Part shown: positions 17,176-26,877 of the stretch, one piece after another
How the letters are laid out: every line of letters begins with the position of its first letter
Position numbering within the stretch: the first letter of the stretch is position 1
Assembly: GCA_024403715.1 (NCBI GenBank)
Contig: JAKSRJ010000009.1
Coordinates: 1-64,000, forward strand
Origin: Saccharofermentans sp.
GTDB taxonomy: Bacteria > Bacillota > Clostridia > Saccharofermentanales > Saccharofermentanaceae
Direction: 5' to 3'
DNA length: 64,000 bases
The notes under the pieces: model-generated
What the model saw: the letters and a program-made list of their open reading frames with translations, nothing else
The model's database searches: none
What the model was told of the DNA's origin: nothing
Translations under genes and position numbers: made by a program

Positions 17176-18612
17176 ATGGGCAAAACAAAAATCAATTTAA
17201 CTCACGCCATGAAGATTCTTTTCTTGCTTGGTATCATTATGGTCACTAATTTGGCCTATGTAACGAGCTTTTTTGCAATGTTCGGTGAGCAAATGGAGAA
17301 TGTCGAATCAGGCGTTAATAACTACGATGCCTATATAAGACTCGTTCCTATCATCTCGTTGTCTAGTATTATTCTTGCTGATTATCTCCAAATGGCGAGA
17401 TTTTTCCGTAAGAAAAACCTCGAAGTTGTTGCTGATACATTAAAATTTGCATTTATTCAGACTCTTATTACTCTCGCTACTAAGGACTTAACAGGAGAAA
17501 GAGCATTTCCTCGAAGTGTTATCTTGTTGAGCTTTATTGTAATCATCATCTATATCTTTACATGGCAAATGTGCTGTATGATCATGAGCCGTAAGGTTTT
17601 CGAGACCGGTAACCTCGTAATTATTGGTTCTAATACAGCTACTATGAATCAAGTTAAGGATAAGATTTTTCCTTCCTTGAAGAGCGTAGACTTAGACTTC
17701 TCTAGATTAGTTAAGTACTCAGACAAGCGTGCGGTAAGATCCGTTATTAAAAGTAATGTTGAGATTTTCCTTTGTCCTGATGTTCCAGAGGACGTTAAAT
17801 CAGATATCATCCTTCAGTGTGCTAAGTACAACACAGTTGTTTACGTAGTTCCACAGTTTTATGAGATTAGCCTTTACAAGGCTAAGGTAATTAACCTTAA
17901 TGACCTTATGGTTATGATGATGGACCGTATGGGACTTACGTTCGAACAAAGACTATTTAAGAGGATCTTTGATATTATTATTTCTGTCATCGCACTTATT
18001 CTTTCATCTCCAATTATTGCCCTAAGTGCTGTAATTATTAAGCTTACAGATGGTGGTCCAGTGTTCTTCCGACAGGAAAGACTTACTATTAACAACAAGC
18101 CATATAAGATTTTCAAGCTTCGTACAATGAGAATTGATGCTGAGCGTGAGACTGGAGCAGTTATCTCTGGTAAGAACGATCCACGTGTAACTTATTTTGG
18201 TAAGTTCTTAAGAAGAAGTAAGATTGATGAAGTTCCTCAGTTTCTTAACGTACTTATGGGTGATATGAGTGTTGTAGGTCCTAGATCAGAAAGACCTGAA
18301 TTCGTATCATCATTTGAAAAAGAAATACCTGGCTACTCACAGAGATTTGCTGTTAAGGCCGGTATCACAGGTCTTGCTCAGGTTGCAGGTAACTACGATA
18401 CAACAGCTCAGGATAAGCTAAGATACGATCTTCTTTACATTAAGAATTATTCCATTCTTCAGGATATTAAGATCATCTTTATGACTATTAGAGCTGTCTT
18501 TACTCCTCATCTTTATAACCAGAGTTTTGAGGATAATAAGAAGACTATCGTATCCACTGAGGCAGCAAAAATCATGGATAACAAGGTAATCGAAGGCGAA
18601 GATAATGAATAA
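17176..18612 (+). CDS. Undecaprenyl-phosphate sugar-phosphate transferase (initiating enzyme)
   Basis: It starts polysaccharide synthesis by moving a hexose-1-phosphate to undecaprenyl phosphate. The N-terminal half has four TM helices plus a CoA-binding-like loop. The C-terminal half from about residue 260 has a fifth helix and the catalytic bacterial sugar transferase domain. Its marks are DGGPVFFRQER, KLRTMR, LRRSKIDEVPQF and VGPRSERPE. This is the WbaP/CpsE type. ACGAGG lies 5 bases before the ATG, which I prefer to a TTG one codon upstream. The next gene overlaps by 8 bases. Confidence 0.9.
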   Translation: MGKTKINLTHAMKILFLLGIIMVTNLAYVTSFFAMFGEQMENVESGVNNYDAYIRLVPIISLSSIILADYLQMARFFRKKNLEVVADTLKFAFIQTLITLATKDLTGERAFPRSVILLSFIVIIIYIFTWQMCCMIMSRKVFETGNLVIIGSNTATMNQVKDKIFPSLKSVDLDFSRLVKYSDKRAVRSVIKSNVEIFLCPDVPEDVKSDIILQCAKYNTVVYVVPQFYEISLYKAKVINLNDLMVMMMDRMGLTFEQRLFKRIFDIIISVIALILSSPIIALSAVIIKLTDGGPVFFRQERLTINNKPYKIFKLRTMRIDAERETGAVISGKNDPRVTYFGKFLRRSKIDEVPQFLNVLMGDMSVVGPRSERPEFVSSFEKEIPGYSQRFAVKAGITGLAQVAGNYDTTAQDKLRYDLLYIKNYSILQDIKIIFMTIRAVFTPHLYNQSFEDNKKTIVSTEAAKIMDNKVIEGEDNE

Positions 18613-19411
18613 ACATTACTCTGTATTGATGTCTGTTTATGACGCAGAAAACCCAGTTAATCTGCGTCAAAGTATCGACAGTATTAAGTCTCAAGATTTC
18701 CCTGCTTCTGAGATTGTCTTAGTAATTGATGGGCCTATTAATGCTGGATTGACTGAAGTTATCAATTCATACCCTGAGATTAAAAGAATACAGCTACCTA
18801 ACAACTTAGGTCTTGGTGGAGCTTTGAATGAAGGGCTAAAGCACGTATCCTACGATATTGTTGCTAGAATGGACTCAGATGATATTGCTTCCCCTTCGCG
18901 CATGGGCAAACAATTTGCCAAAATGATAGAAGGATATGATTTAATCTCTGCTCCTATCTGGGAATTCAATGAATCTACATCTAACATCATAGGTAAAAGA
19001 GATGTGCCTTGCTCACAAGATGAAATCATCTCTTACTCTCATAAACGTAATCCATTTAACCACCCATGCGTGATGTTCAGAAAGAGCGCTGTAGAGGCAG
19101 CTGGTGGTTATAGTTCTGATTATCTTTACTTTGAAGACTACGATTTATGGGTAAGAATGCTCAAGAATGGAGCAAAAGCTATGAATCTTAGCGAGCCTCT
19201 TCTATACATGCGCACCGATGAAGGTATGTATCTAAGACGTGGTGGTAAAAAGTATGCTTCAGTGATGCTTAATTTCCATAAGCATTTGCTTAATACTGGA
19301 TGGACAACAAAAAAGGAGTACATTACTGGTGCACTCCCTCATGCTATAGTCTGCGTTATGCCTGAATTTATTAGGCGTGTCGTTTACCGTAGGCTTCATA
19401 AAAAGCACTAA
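18605..19411 (+). CDS. Family 2 glycosyltransferase
   Basis: A GT-A-fold transferase with VLMSVYDAENP at the start and the metal/nucleotide site DSDD (ARMDSDDIA). The later EDYDLWVRM motif is typical of enzymes adding a sugar to a lipid-linked acceptor. At 268 aa it is short and cytoplasmic, with no TM. It is translationally coupled to the initiating transferase, so it likely adds the second sugar. Its last 41 bases overlap the end of the convergent glycosyltransferase gene. Confidence 0.88.
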   Translation: MNKHYSVLMSVYDAENPVNLRQSIDSIKSQDFPASEIVLVIDGPINAGLTEVINSYPEIKRIQLPNNLGLGGALNEGLKHVSYDIVARMDSDDIASPSRMGKQFAKMIEGYDLISAPIWEFNESTSNIIGKRDVPCSQDEIISYSHKRNPFNHPCVMFRKSAVEAAGGYSSDYLYFEDYDLWVRMLKNGAKAMNLSEPLLYMRTDEGMYLRRGGKKYASVMLNFHKHLLNTGWTTKKEYITGALPHAIVCVMPEFIRRVVYRRLHKKH

Positions 19412-20546
19412 CAGTACCTTCAGCACAGCTCTCCCAGTTAAATTGTCTCGCATGCTCGCGAGACTTTTCTATTTTCTCCAGAGCTGACTCATCTCCACTA
19501 TTTACGCTCTCGTAAAGCTCTACTGCATTTCGAAGATCTTCTGCGATGCTCTCAGGATTATCAGGATTACATAAAAAGCCGTAGCCCTTAGCGATTTCCT
19601 TAAGCGATGAACGGTCTGTAGTAACAACAGGAATTCCTGCGGCCATTCCCTCTGCTACTGGAATGCCAAAGCCCTCGTAAAAGGAAATATAAGCTAGTGA
19701 ACTCGCGCGCTTCATAAGAGGAATCATATCCTCGTCATCGACAAAGCCAGTAAAAATTACGTTATCCTTAAGGCTATCATCAGCTTCCACAGTCTTAAAG
19801 AGCTCCTCATAAAACCAGCCCTTCTTACCAGTAATTACTAGCTTGTACTTTTTCTTAAGTTCAGGAGATAAAAGCTTGTAGCCGTTAATCAAACCACCTA
19901 TATTCTTACGAGGCTCCAATGTGCCTACATAGTAGATGTAATCGCCAGTAATCCCGTATTTCTTAAGCACTTCATCAGAAGCAGGAGTGCCAGTATAAAA
20001 CTCCTCCTTAACGCCCATGTAAGTTACGGTAATATCTCTATTCTTAGGCTTACAAAAGCGAGGTATATCTTCCTTGGAATTATTAGAGATAGTTATAATC
20101 TTGTCGCACGCCTTGGCTGTTCTCTTGATATACCCCTTAAACATCTCTCGCTTCCAGCCGATGTAATACTGTGGGAAAGAAAAATACGCCATATCATGAA
20201 AGGCAGCAACTACGCCTGTCTTGGGGCTTACCATACGAAGTGGGTATGGCATAGTGTAATTAGGGCAATGCAAGACATCCGCCTTAATCGAACGAAGGCG
20301 CCAAGGAAATACTATCTGCTCCCATAAAATACGAATGTACTGCTTACGTAAAATCTTAGAATTAACTGGCACCATATGAAAATTAGGTGCATACACGCCA
20401 AAGCCATCGAGGTCGTCGTCCTGAGCAAAAAGGTAATACTCATTAACCTTATCTACTTTCTGAAGACCTTCAATTAAGCCAAGCATATACCTTCCGATTC
20501 CAGTTTTGGACTTCGGAGTAGCAGTTAAATCAAGGGCGATTCTCAA
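19371..20546 (-). CDS. Family 4 glycosyltransferase (GT-B)
   Basis: A retaining GT-B transferase. An N-terminal GIGRYMLGL glycine loop and a C-terminal EX7E motif (EGFGIPVAE) with GTLEPRKN are seen. The substrate is probably GDP-mannose or GDP-rhamnose, because the gene overlaps manC by 4 bases and follows it. It resembles the WbpX/WbpY/WbpZ group in outline, but the exact linkage cannot be read. 391 aa, soluble. Confidence 0.88.
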   Translation of the reverse strand: MRIALDLTATPKSKTGIGRYMLGLIEGLQKVDKVNEYYLFAQDDDLDGFGVYAPNFHMVPVNSKILRKQYIRILWEQIVFPWRLRSIKADVLHCPNYTMPYPLRMVSPKTGVVAAFHDMAYFSFPQYYIGWKREMFKGYIKRTAKACDKIITISNNSKEDIPRFCKPKNRDITVTYMGVKEEFYTGTPASDEVLKKYGITGDYIYYVGTLEPRKNIGGLINGYKLLSPELKKKYKLVITGKKGWFYEELFKTVEADDSLKDNVIFTGFVDDEDMIPLMKRASSLAYISFYEGFGIPVAEGMAAGIPVVTTDRSSLKEIAKGYGFLCNPDNPESIAEDLRNAVELYESVNSGDESALEKIEKSREHARQFNWESCAEGTVSAFYEAYGKRHA

Positions 20547-21631
20547 AGAAGATCCTCTCTTCCGCTCTCCTTAAGAGCATCAACAATCTTCTTAACATCC
20601 TGTGCCTTATCTTTGTTAAGAACCAAAATAGCGTCCTTAGTCTGAACGATTACAGAGTTTTCAAGACCAACGCCTGCGATGTACTTGTCCCCTACAGCAT
20701 CAAATACTACAGTGTTTGTACATCCCTCGAGGATTGAGTTTGTCTTATCGCCAACAACGATATTGTTAGCGCTGTCACCTGTAAATACGTTATCAAGGCT
20801 ATCCCATGAACCTACGTCATTCCAGCCAAAGTCAGCAGGAATTACATATACACCCTCAGCCTTTTCCATGATTCCATAGTCTACAGAAATCTTCTCTAAG
20901 TTAGGGTATGTAGCCTCGATTGCCTTAGTCTCATCAGGAGTTCTAAGCTGATCAAAAATAGCCTCCATGGAAGCATACATATCAGGCAAAAGCTTCTTAA
21001 AATAATCTAGAATTACAGATACCTTCCAAATGAACATACCAGAATTCCAGAGGTATCTTCCGCTATCAACATATTCCTTAGCAACATCATAGTTAGGCTT
21101 CTCTACAAACTTAAGAAGGTCATAAACCTCTGTACCAACTGAAGCTTCGGAAGAGAAATTAATATAACCATAACCTGTTGATGGGAATGTTGGCTTAATA
21201 CCAATAGTAACGATTCTATCTGTCTTCTCAGCAGTATCTAAAGCTAGGTTAATTACTCTCTCATACTCCTTAATATTACCGATGTGGTGGTCTGCTGGAA
21301 GCACTGCCATCAAAGCATCGCCATACATCTTCTTTAATGTCATAGCTGCATAGATGATACAAGGAGCAGTATTTCTCTGAACTGGCTCAATTAGAATATG
21401 ACTTCTATCAACCTCGTCAAAGAGCACCTTATCCATAAGCTGTGCCTGCTTCTCATTAGTTACGATAAAAGTATTCTCTCTTCCGATGACGTGATCATAG
21501 TGCTTAATTGTCTCATTAATCATTACGTCATCGCCAGTAAGCTTAACAAGCTGCTTAGGTGCTGCCATTCTTGAGATAGGCCAGAATCTTGTTCCACCGC
21601 CACCTGCCATGATAACTGCTGCTCTTTGCAT
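20543..21631 (-). CDS. manC: Mannose-1-phosphate guanylyltransferase
   Basis: It makes GDP-mannose from mannose-1-P and GTP. The signature GGGGTRFWPISR...PKQ is at the N-terminus. FVEKP and WNSGMFIWK, typical of GDP-mannose pyrophosphorylases, lie near residues 175-205. At 362 aa it has no fused phosphomannose isomerase domain. It supplies the substrate for Gmd encoded 7 kb away. It has its own promoter, divergent from the HAD gene, and a CGGAGG ribosome site. Confidence 0.93.
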   Translation of the reverse strand: MQRAAVIMAGGGGTRFWPISRMAAPKQLVKLTGDDVMINETIKHYDHVIGRENTFIVTNEKQAQLMDKVLFDEVDRSHILIEPVQRNTAPCIIYAAMTLKKMYGDALMAVLPADHHIGNIKEYERVINLALDTAEKTDRIVTIGIKPTFPSTGYGYINFSSEASVGTEVYDLLKFVEKPNYDVAKEYVDSGRYLWNSGMFIWKVSVILDYFKKLLPDMYASMEAIFDQLRTPDETKAIEATYPNLEKISVDYGIMEKAEGVYVIPADFGWNDVGSWDSLDNVFTGDSANNIVVGDKTNSILEGCTNTVVFDAVGDKYIAGVGLENSVIVQTKDAILVLNKDKAQDVKKIVDALKESGREDLL

Positions 21632-21678
21632 ATTAATAGCCTCCGATAAGGAAAAAGTTGTTTCTAAATAACACTTAA

Positions 21679-21686
21679 ATTATAAT
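21679..21686. promoter_or_regulatory. Shared symmetric -10 box (ATTATAAT) of manC and the HAD gene
   Basis: The palindrome ATTATAAT gives TATAAT on both strands: 21681-21686 for the HAD gene and 21679-21684 for manC. The HAD ATG is 12 bases from its -10 and lacks a ribosome site; manC has a leader of about 40 bases. Confidence 0.55.
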
Positions 21687-21698
21687 ACCACATAACTT

Positions 21699-22535
21699 AT
21701 GAGTAATTATCGCTTTCTTGTTGCTACCGATATGGACTATACACTCCTGATATCTAATAAACCGGTATCAGACTTAAATCGTGCGGCAATTAAAGCTATT
21801 AGGGATGCTGGTGGTGCTTTTACTATCGCTACAGGCAGAACATCATATCTTACTGGCACTTATATACGCGACCTCGACATCGATATTCCTTTGATTACTA
21901 GTAACGGTGCTGCTTTATTAGATCCACATACTTTTAAGGATATCTATTCACTAGACTTTGAAGACGAGACTCTAGATAAGCTTATGGCTACTTTTAAAAA
22001 GCATCAGGCTGACGCTACTGGCTACTCTTCTGAGGGTGTATTCTTCTGTCCTAATAGTTCTAGAAGAGACTTTATTTATGGCTATAACGAAGGTATTGCT
22101 GAAGATATTAAGGCTGTAACGGGTGAGATTTCATATGAGCAGAATTCAACTAATCTGCCTAAGTTCAACAAATTCCTACTTATCAAACCTTCAGAAGAAT
22201 TAGTTGAAGAAATAAGCAAGATTGATGATCTCGAAGTAGTTAGCTCCGCTAAGGATTTTCTAGATATCATGCGTAAGGGCTCATCTAAGGGAATCGCTCT
22301 TACTACACTTTCAGAAAGTCTTAATATTCCTAAGGACAGAGTATTTAGTATAGGTGATTCACCTAATGATATACCACTTCTAGAGCACGCAGGACACCCT
22401 ATGGCTATGGGTGGAAGTGATAAAGCTGTATTAGAAAAGGCTGAATATATAACAACCACCTTCGAAGAAGATGGTTTTGGTAGAGCTATTTATGATTTTG
22501 TATTACCTACTATTGAGCGAATGAGCTTATCGTAA
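21699..22535 (+). CDS. Cof-type HAD phosphatase
   Basis: A haloacid-dehalogenase-fold phosphatase acting on small sugar or cofactor phosphates. Motif I is DMDYT, motif III includes the Lys of KGIAL, and motif IV is GDSPNDIPLLEHAG. A Cof-type cap lies between. The length (278 aa) is usual. Substrate unknown. The start lacks a Shine-Dalgarno sequence. Its 3' end overlaps the convergent glycosyltransferase by 46 bases. Confidence 0.88.
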   Translation: MSNYRFLVATDMDYTLLISNKPVSDLNRAAIKAIRDAGGAFTIATGRTSYLTGTYIRDLDIDIPLITSNGAALLDPHTFKDIYSLDFEDETLDKLMATFKKHQADATGYSSEGVFFCPNSSRRDFIYGYNEGIAEDIKAVTGEISYEQNSTNLPKFNKFLLIKPSEELVEEISKIDDLEVVSSAKDFLDIMRKGSSKGIALTTLSESLNIPKDRVFSIGDSPNDIPLLEHAGHPMAMGGSDKAVLEKAEYITTTFEEDGFGRAIYDFVLPTIERMSLS

Positions 22536-23701
22536 CCATTACAAATAGCTGGCCAGCTATAGTCATTATCAACGTACTTAATTCCGTTTTCACCCATCAA
22601 AGCTACGACATCATCATGAGTTGTTAGGTAATTTACACAGCCTTCGAACTCATAGTAACCTGAATAATAAAGGCCTGCATTACTTCTTACACAGTGACCC
22701 TTCAACACTGGGCACTCACCAGATACTAATACTGGCTTATTAGACTTCATCGCTTCTAAAACTACGATAGACAAGCTCTCAAACTTAGATGGGAGTACTA
22801 AGAACTTAGAAGCAGCTAGACCTGAGAACTTATCCTCTTCGCTTACAAAGCCTAAGGATACGACATCGTCTCTCTTAGGCACTTCTACAATCTCCTTGCC
22901 CATCAAAACTAACTTTAAATCAGAGTTAGGATTTCGCTTTTTATACTCTTCCCAATACTTAAAAAGCTCGGGGCAGCACTTGTTCTCATCGATACGTCCA
23001 ACATAGAGCATAAAGTTATCAAGGTTATACTTCTTCTTAAACTCTTCAGCGTCAATATGAGTTGGAAGCTCGACACCTACACCACCTTTACCGCCATTAT
23101 CTGGCTTAGAAATAGAAGATGGGAAAAGCTTATTAGTAAGCTCCTTTTCCTCTACGGTGTTGTAGTAAAAGGCTGCTGGTAAATCAAACATTCTCTTAAA
23201 CATGCCAAGATGAATAGGAGTTTCCTCATGAGCTGTAGGAATGAAGATTGCCTTCTCGGCTACTTCTGGAAGGCCAAAATATGTTGTGTAGTATAGGTAG
23301 CAAACAAAAATAAATACGTCGTACTCATCCTTAATCTCGCGAAGTCTTCGAGGCAATCCTGGGCAGAATGGTCCCTGCTTATTCATCCAGTCTTCTTCTC
23401 TATCAAGAGGAAGCGGATTACCTGTTGCTGCAGCGCCTAGCACCTCACCACAAAGCTTATTAAAGCTCTTCTCATCACGTGTTGCTTCATTAGCGATACG
23501 CTCGACCTTAACGCCCTTAATAGTAGTTACTCCAGGCTCATATTCATTCTTCCATGAAACATAATCGATAGCACATGTAGTAAGGCAGGCTACTTCGTAA
23601 CCAGGAAGCTGCGCTAAGTGCTCAGCAACCTCTCTAGTGTACGCCTCAGCACCACCATTAACCTCTTCACCATATCTTTGTACTACGAAACAAACCTTCA
23701 C
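22490..23701 (-). CDS. Family 4 glycosyltransferase
   Basis: A GT-B enzyme with an N-terminal glycine-rich loop (NGGAEAYTREVAEHL) and an EX7E motif (ESLSIVVLE). VGRIDENK marks the start of the C-terminal domain. It is the last gene of the gmd operon, 2 bases after the preceding transferase, so it likely builds the exported glycan. 403 aa, no TM. Donor and linkage are unknown. Confidence 0.87.
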   Translation of the reverse strand: MKVCFVVQRYGEEVNGGAEAYTREVAEHLAQLPGYEVACLTTCAIDYVSWKNEYEPGVTTIKGVKVERIANEATRDEKSFNKLCGEVLGAAATGNPLPLDREEDWMNKQGPFCPGLPRRLREIKDEYDVFIFVCYLYYTTYFGLPEVAEKAIFIPTAHEETPIHLGMFKRMFDLPAAFYYNTVEEKELTNKLFPSSISKPDNGGKGGVGVELPTHIDAEEFKKKYNLDNFMLYVGRIDENKCCPELFKYWEEYKKRNPNSDLKLVLMGKEIVEVPKRDDVVSLGFVSEEDKFSGLAASKFLVLPSKFESLSIVVLEAMKSNKPVLVSGECPVLKGHCVRSNAGLYYSGYYEFEGCVNYLTTHDDVVALMGENGIKYVDNDYSWPAICNGYDKLIRSIVGNTKS

Positions 23702-23703
23702 GA

Positions 23704-24798
23704 TTACTTACCTATAAATTCCTTAAGCTCGGACATAAAGATATTAGATACATTCTCGTATGAGAAATACTTAAGTCTCTCGTCCTGTTCCTTAATAATC
23801 TTCTTACGAAGCTCCTCATCAAACAAAATTTCGTGCAAAGCAGCACCCATAGTAGCTGGATCTTTGTCCTTAAGAAGGATACCTGTACCGCCTAATGTCT
23901 CAGGCACAGCACAAGAATCAAATGTCAAAATTGGAGTTTTAAACCACATCGCTTCAAGAAGTGGTACGCAGAAGCCTTCATGCTCAGAAAAAGTAACAAA
24001 AGCATCTGCACTTCTATAGTAAGCAAGAATCTGTGGGAATGTGATGTGGCCTGTAAATACTACATCCTCAAGGCCCAATCTTCTTGCATAAAGTCGAAGT
24101 CTAGCTGTATACTTCTCCATTCCAGAAGTAGAGCCTGCGAGGATTAATCTAATAGGCTCCTTATACATCTGACGGTAAGCATAAAGCATTGTAAGGAGAT
24201 CCTCAGGCTTCTTGTTAGGAGCAATTCTTCCTACAAAAAGCACATTCTTAACCTCGTGATTATTAGAGATAGCAGGTCCCCCCATCTCCTCTAGAAGCTT
24301 AGCATCAGGTGTCTTCTCATAATCTTCGAAAGGCACCAAAATAGGGCATACCTTCAAATCACAGCTATAACCGTAGCCCTTAAGCTGCTCTAAGTTAAAT
24401 GAAGAGTCGCACATACCAGCTTCAAATGTATCCTTCAAAGCGATAGCTTCCTCTATTCCCTGAGCACAGAGCTTAGCGGACTTACCACTATATGGGACAA
24501 AAAATTCAGGTGGAGTCATGTTATGGTAGATAACAATCTTACGGCAGTTTAAGTCCATAATCTTCTTGTTAAGAACAGTACCTGTGGAGAGATGATAAAG
24601 CATAACATCATTCTTCTTAGGCTTAGGCATAACATGATATGGTCTTATAGTCTTACTTAAAAACTTAGGATCTAAGTGCTCAGCATAAATAGCGGATTTT
24701 CTATATCCGTTCTTCTTCAAAAGCTGCTGAATAGCAAGAGTATCATTACTTACAGCATCACCCTTAGATAAAGTTGTTAATACCTGAAATACTCTCAT
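23704..24798 (-). CDS. Family 4 glycosyltransferase
   Basis: A GT-B enzyme. VGRIAPNKKPEDLL opens the nucleotide-sugar domain, and the EX7E motif is EGFCVPLLE. The N-terminal domain has YHNMTPPEFF, seen in relatives that extend lipid-linked rhamnose or mannose chains. It overlaps the coiled-coil protein by 4 bases. Likely one of the polymerising rhamnosyl- or mannosyltransferases of the ABC-exported glycan; that role is inference from context. Confidence 0.87.
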   Translation of the reverse strand: MRVFQVLTTLSKGDAVSNDTLAIQQLLKKNGYRKSAIYAEHLDPKFLSKTIRPYHVMPKPKKNDVMLYHLSTGTVLNKKIMDLNCRKIVIYHNMTPPEFFVPYSGKSAKLCAQGIEEAIALKDTFEAGMCDSSFNLEQLKGYGYSCDLKVCPILVPFEDYEKTPDAKLLEEMGGPAISNNHEVKNVLFVGRIAPNKKPEDLLTMLYAYRQMYKEPIRLILAGSTSGMEKYTARLRLYARRLGLEDVVFTGHITFPQILAYYRSADAFVTFSEHEGFCVPLLEAMWFKTPILTFDSCAVPETLGGTGILLKDKDPATMGAALHEILFDEELRKKIIKEQDERLKYFSYENVSNIFMSELKEFIGK

Positions 24799-25160
24799 TT
24801 GCTTAACTCATCAATTCTGCTTTGAAGATCGTTAATACGATTAAAAAGCTGGTGCTTAATTTTCTCCTGCTCGGAGAATTCCTCATATGCCATTAAAAGC
24901 TTCTCGTTAAAATCATTTTGTGCGTATACACATGGGTTATAAAAGAAGCCGTAAAGCATACCACCGATCTTTTCCTTAATGGAATGGTACTGAGGAACAA
25001 CCTTCTTATTCTCTCTAGCATAAGCCAATGCGCCAGATACGGAGTCCTCCATGGAAACGCCCATGATAACACTAATCTCCTCAAATTCTACTGGGAGTTT
25101 TACAGTGCCACGAGCCTTTTCTAAGGTTCCCTTACTTTCTAAGTACTCTCTGGAATTCAC
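24795..25160 (-). CDS. Small coiled-coil protein, related to its upstream neighbour (121 aa)
   Basis: No enzyme domain is seen. Residues 44-59 (pattern A-x2-Y-x3-N-x2-V...YH) and 72-85 (FF-x2-P-x-V-x2-QN-x-F-N) match the same pattern in the neighbouring protein. A heptad coiled coil fills residues 86-121. In clostridial polysaccharide loci this module often forms the N-terminus of larger methyltransferases or glycosyltransferases (from memory). Here it stands alone. The position between Wzt and the transferases suggests a scaffold or chain-length role. Confidence 0.65.
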   Translation of the reverse strand: MNSREYLESKGTLEKARGTVKLPVEFEEISVIMGVSMEDSVSGALAYARENKKVVPQYHSIKEKIGGMLYGFFYNPCVYAQNDFNEKLLMAYEEFSEQEKIKHQLFNRINDLQSRIDELSK

Positions 25161-25558
25161 TTCTTTGCTCCTTCAAGTTCTGAAACCTTAGCCTCTAATG
25201 TCTTAATTGCTTCTTCTAAGTCTGAGATCTCATGCTTTTGATTCTTAACAGCCTCAGCTACCATATAGTAGTTATAGTTAAGTTTATTTTGCTGAGCTAC
25301 GATAGGAAGTACGAAGAAGCTACCAAGCTTACGGATGCACTTCTTTGTAAAGCGCTTAATAGCGTTACCCTCAAGCATGTGATATGCCTGAACTTCGTAG
25401 TTATAAGACAAGTACTGTACTGCCTCGTCTAAGTTAGAAGGCTGTGCGCCATTAACATTCTCATTAAAAGAAAGAGGAATCTTATCTGCTCCGCTCTCCT
25501 TAATGTTGGCTCTAATCTCAGCCATGATATTCTCTACATTAATATTATTTTCCGCCAT
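25157..25558 (-). CDS. Small coiled-coil protein of the polysaccharide operon (133 aa)
   Basis: The N-terminal INVENIMAEIRANIKESG helix and the core FF-x2-P-x-V-x2-QQN-x-L-N (residues 81-94) are followed by a coiled coil (about 97-130). The N-terminal module is familiar from clostridial methyltransferase-type proteins of exopolysaccharide clusters, but no catalytic domain follows. I chose the ATG at 25558 because AAGGAG lies upstream of it and it overlaps wzt by only 14 bases; a longer frame would run deeper into wzt. Function unknown; WbdD-like length control is a hypothesis. Confidence 0.65.
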   Translation of the reverse strand: MAENNINVENIMAEIRANIKESGADKIPLSFNENVNGAQPSNLDEAVQYLSYNYEVQAYHMLEGNAIKRFTKKCIRKLGSFFVLPIVAQQNKLNYNYYMVAEAVKNQKHEISDLEEAIKTLEAKVSELEGAKK

Positions 25559-26876
25559 TGCCTTCAAGCTCCTTACTACCCTTAAATTCCCAATCGTGGT
25601 TAAGTCTGAATCCACCTACATCCATGATTGAAGTAAAGGTATCAATCTTAAGTGCATCCTTCCAGTAATCAACTGGGATACCCTGTCCATACTCGATGGA
25701 AAAGCTTACCGTGTACTGGTCTGGCATAAGATTTATATTTCTTATAATGATAGTAAATTCGCCATCCTCTGTGATATCGAACTTACCATAGTTATCGATT
25801 CTGGTATTTGTACCATAGAGATTCTCACCGCTGTTACGGAAGAAACCGATACCGAATACAGCGTCGTAGATAGGCTTATTAACCTTGTACTTAACCTTAA
25901 AGTAAACGTCTGTACCTACCTCAAACAAGCGGCACTCCTTGTCGTCGCCTGCAGTTACAGAGATAGAAGTAATCTGAACCTCGCCGCTTCCCCAGCGGAA
26001 TGCCTTGTTCTTCTCAATCTCAGCCTGCTGCTCAGAAGTCATGGAGAGTCTTAAATTCTCCTTATAGCGCTTCTCCTGCATATAAGCTAAGTACTCTGCT
26101 GGAATCTCTAATGAAGAGTCTCCAGACTTCTCGCGAAGTTCATTCATATACTCTAGGTACTGACTATGTACATCGATAGGTATACCGTCAGCCTTAATTA
26201 AGCCCTCATGAATCCAGATGGATCTAGTACAGAACTGCTCAATCTGGGAAAGTGAGTGAGATACGATAACAATCGTTGTTCCCTTAGCCTTAATCTCCTG
26301 AAGCTTAGAAAAGCACTTTGCCTGAAAGTTTGCATCACCTACAGCCAAAATCTCATCGATAAGCAAAACCTCAGCGTCTACGTTAATAGCAACAGAGAAC
26401 GCGAGTCTCATGTACATACCCGAAGAATAAGTTCTTACAGGGTTGTCGATAAATTCAGCAAGCTCAGAAAAATCAATAATATCCTGAAGTCTCGCGTCAA
26501 TCTCCTTCTTAGAAAGGCCGAAGATAGAAGCGTTAATGTAGATATTCTCACGACCACTCATATCTGGGTGGAAACCAGCACCAAGCTCGAGCAAGCTTGA
26601 TACTCTGCCGTTAATTTTTACGTCACCTTGATCAGGATACAAAATACCTGAGATAAGCTTAAGAAGCGTACTCTTACCACAGCCGTTATGACCGATAAGA
26701 CCTACTGCTTCACCCTTATTAATATCAAATGTAACGCCCTTAAGGACCTGGCGCACATCATGACGATTTCTGTTTCTAAATAAAATTACATCCTTAAGGC
26801 TTCTACCCTTGTCGTAGTACACCTTAAAGTTCTTCGCGAGGTTTGTAACCTTAATTGCAACCTGATTCTCTGGCAT
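25545..26876 (-). CDS. wzt: Polysaccharide ABC exporter ATPase with C-terminal glycan-binding domain
   Basis: Powers export of a finished polymer across the membrane. The ATPase half (about 1-240) has Walker A GHNGCGKST, signature SSGM and Walker B VLLIDEILAVGD. Residues about 290-443 form a Wzt-C-like beta domain, which in E. coli O8/O9a reads the non-reducing end of the glycan. I use the ATG at 26876, preceded by GGAGGAAC and placed 1 base after the permease stop. The extension upstream lies in wzm and is not needed. Confidence 0.92.
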   Translation of the reverse strand: MPENQVAIKVTNLAKNFKVYYDKGRSLKDVILFRNRNRHDVRQVLKGVTFDINKGEAVGLIGHNGCGKSTLLKLISGILYPDQGDVKINGRVSSLLELGAGFHPDMSGRENIYINASIFGLSKKEIDARLQDIIDFSELAEFIDNPVRTYSSGMYMRLAFSVAINVDAEVLLIDEILAVGDANFQAKCFSKLQEIKAKGTTIVIVSHSLSQIEQFCTRSIWIHEGLIKADGIPIDVHSQYLEYMNELREKSGDSSLEIPAEYLAYMQEKRYKENLRLSMTSEQQAEIEKNKAFRWGSGEVQITSISVTAGDDKECRLFEVGTDVYFKVKYKVNKPIYDAVFGIGFFRNSGENLYGTNTRIDNYGKFDITEDGEFTIIIRNINLMPDQYTVSFSIEYGQGIPVDYWKDALKIDTFTSIMDVGGFRLNHDWEFKGSKELEGNGGK

Positions 26877-26877
26877 A

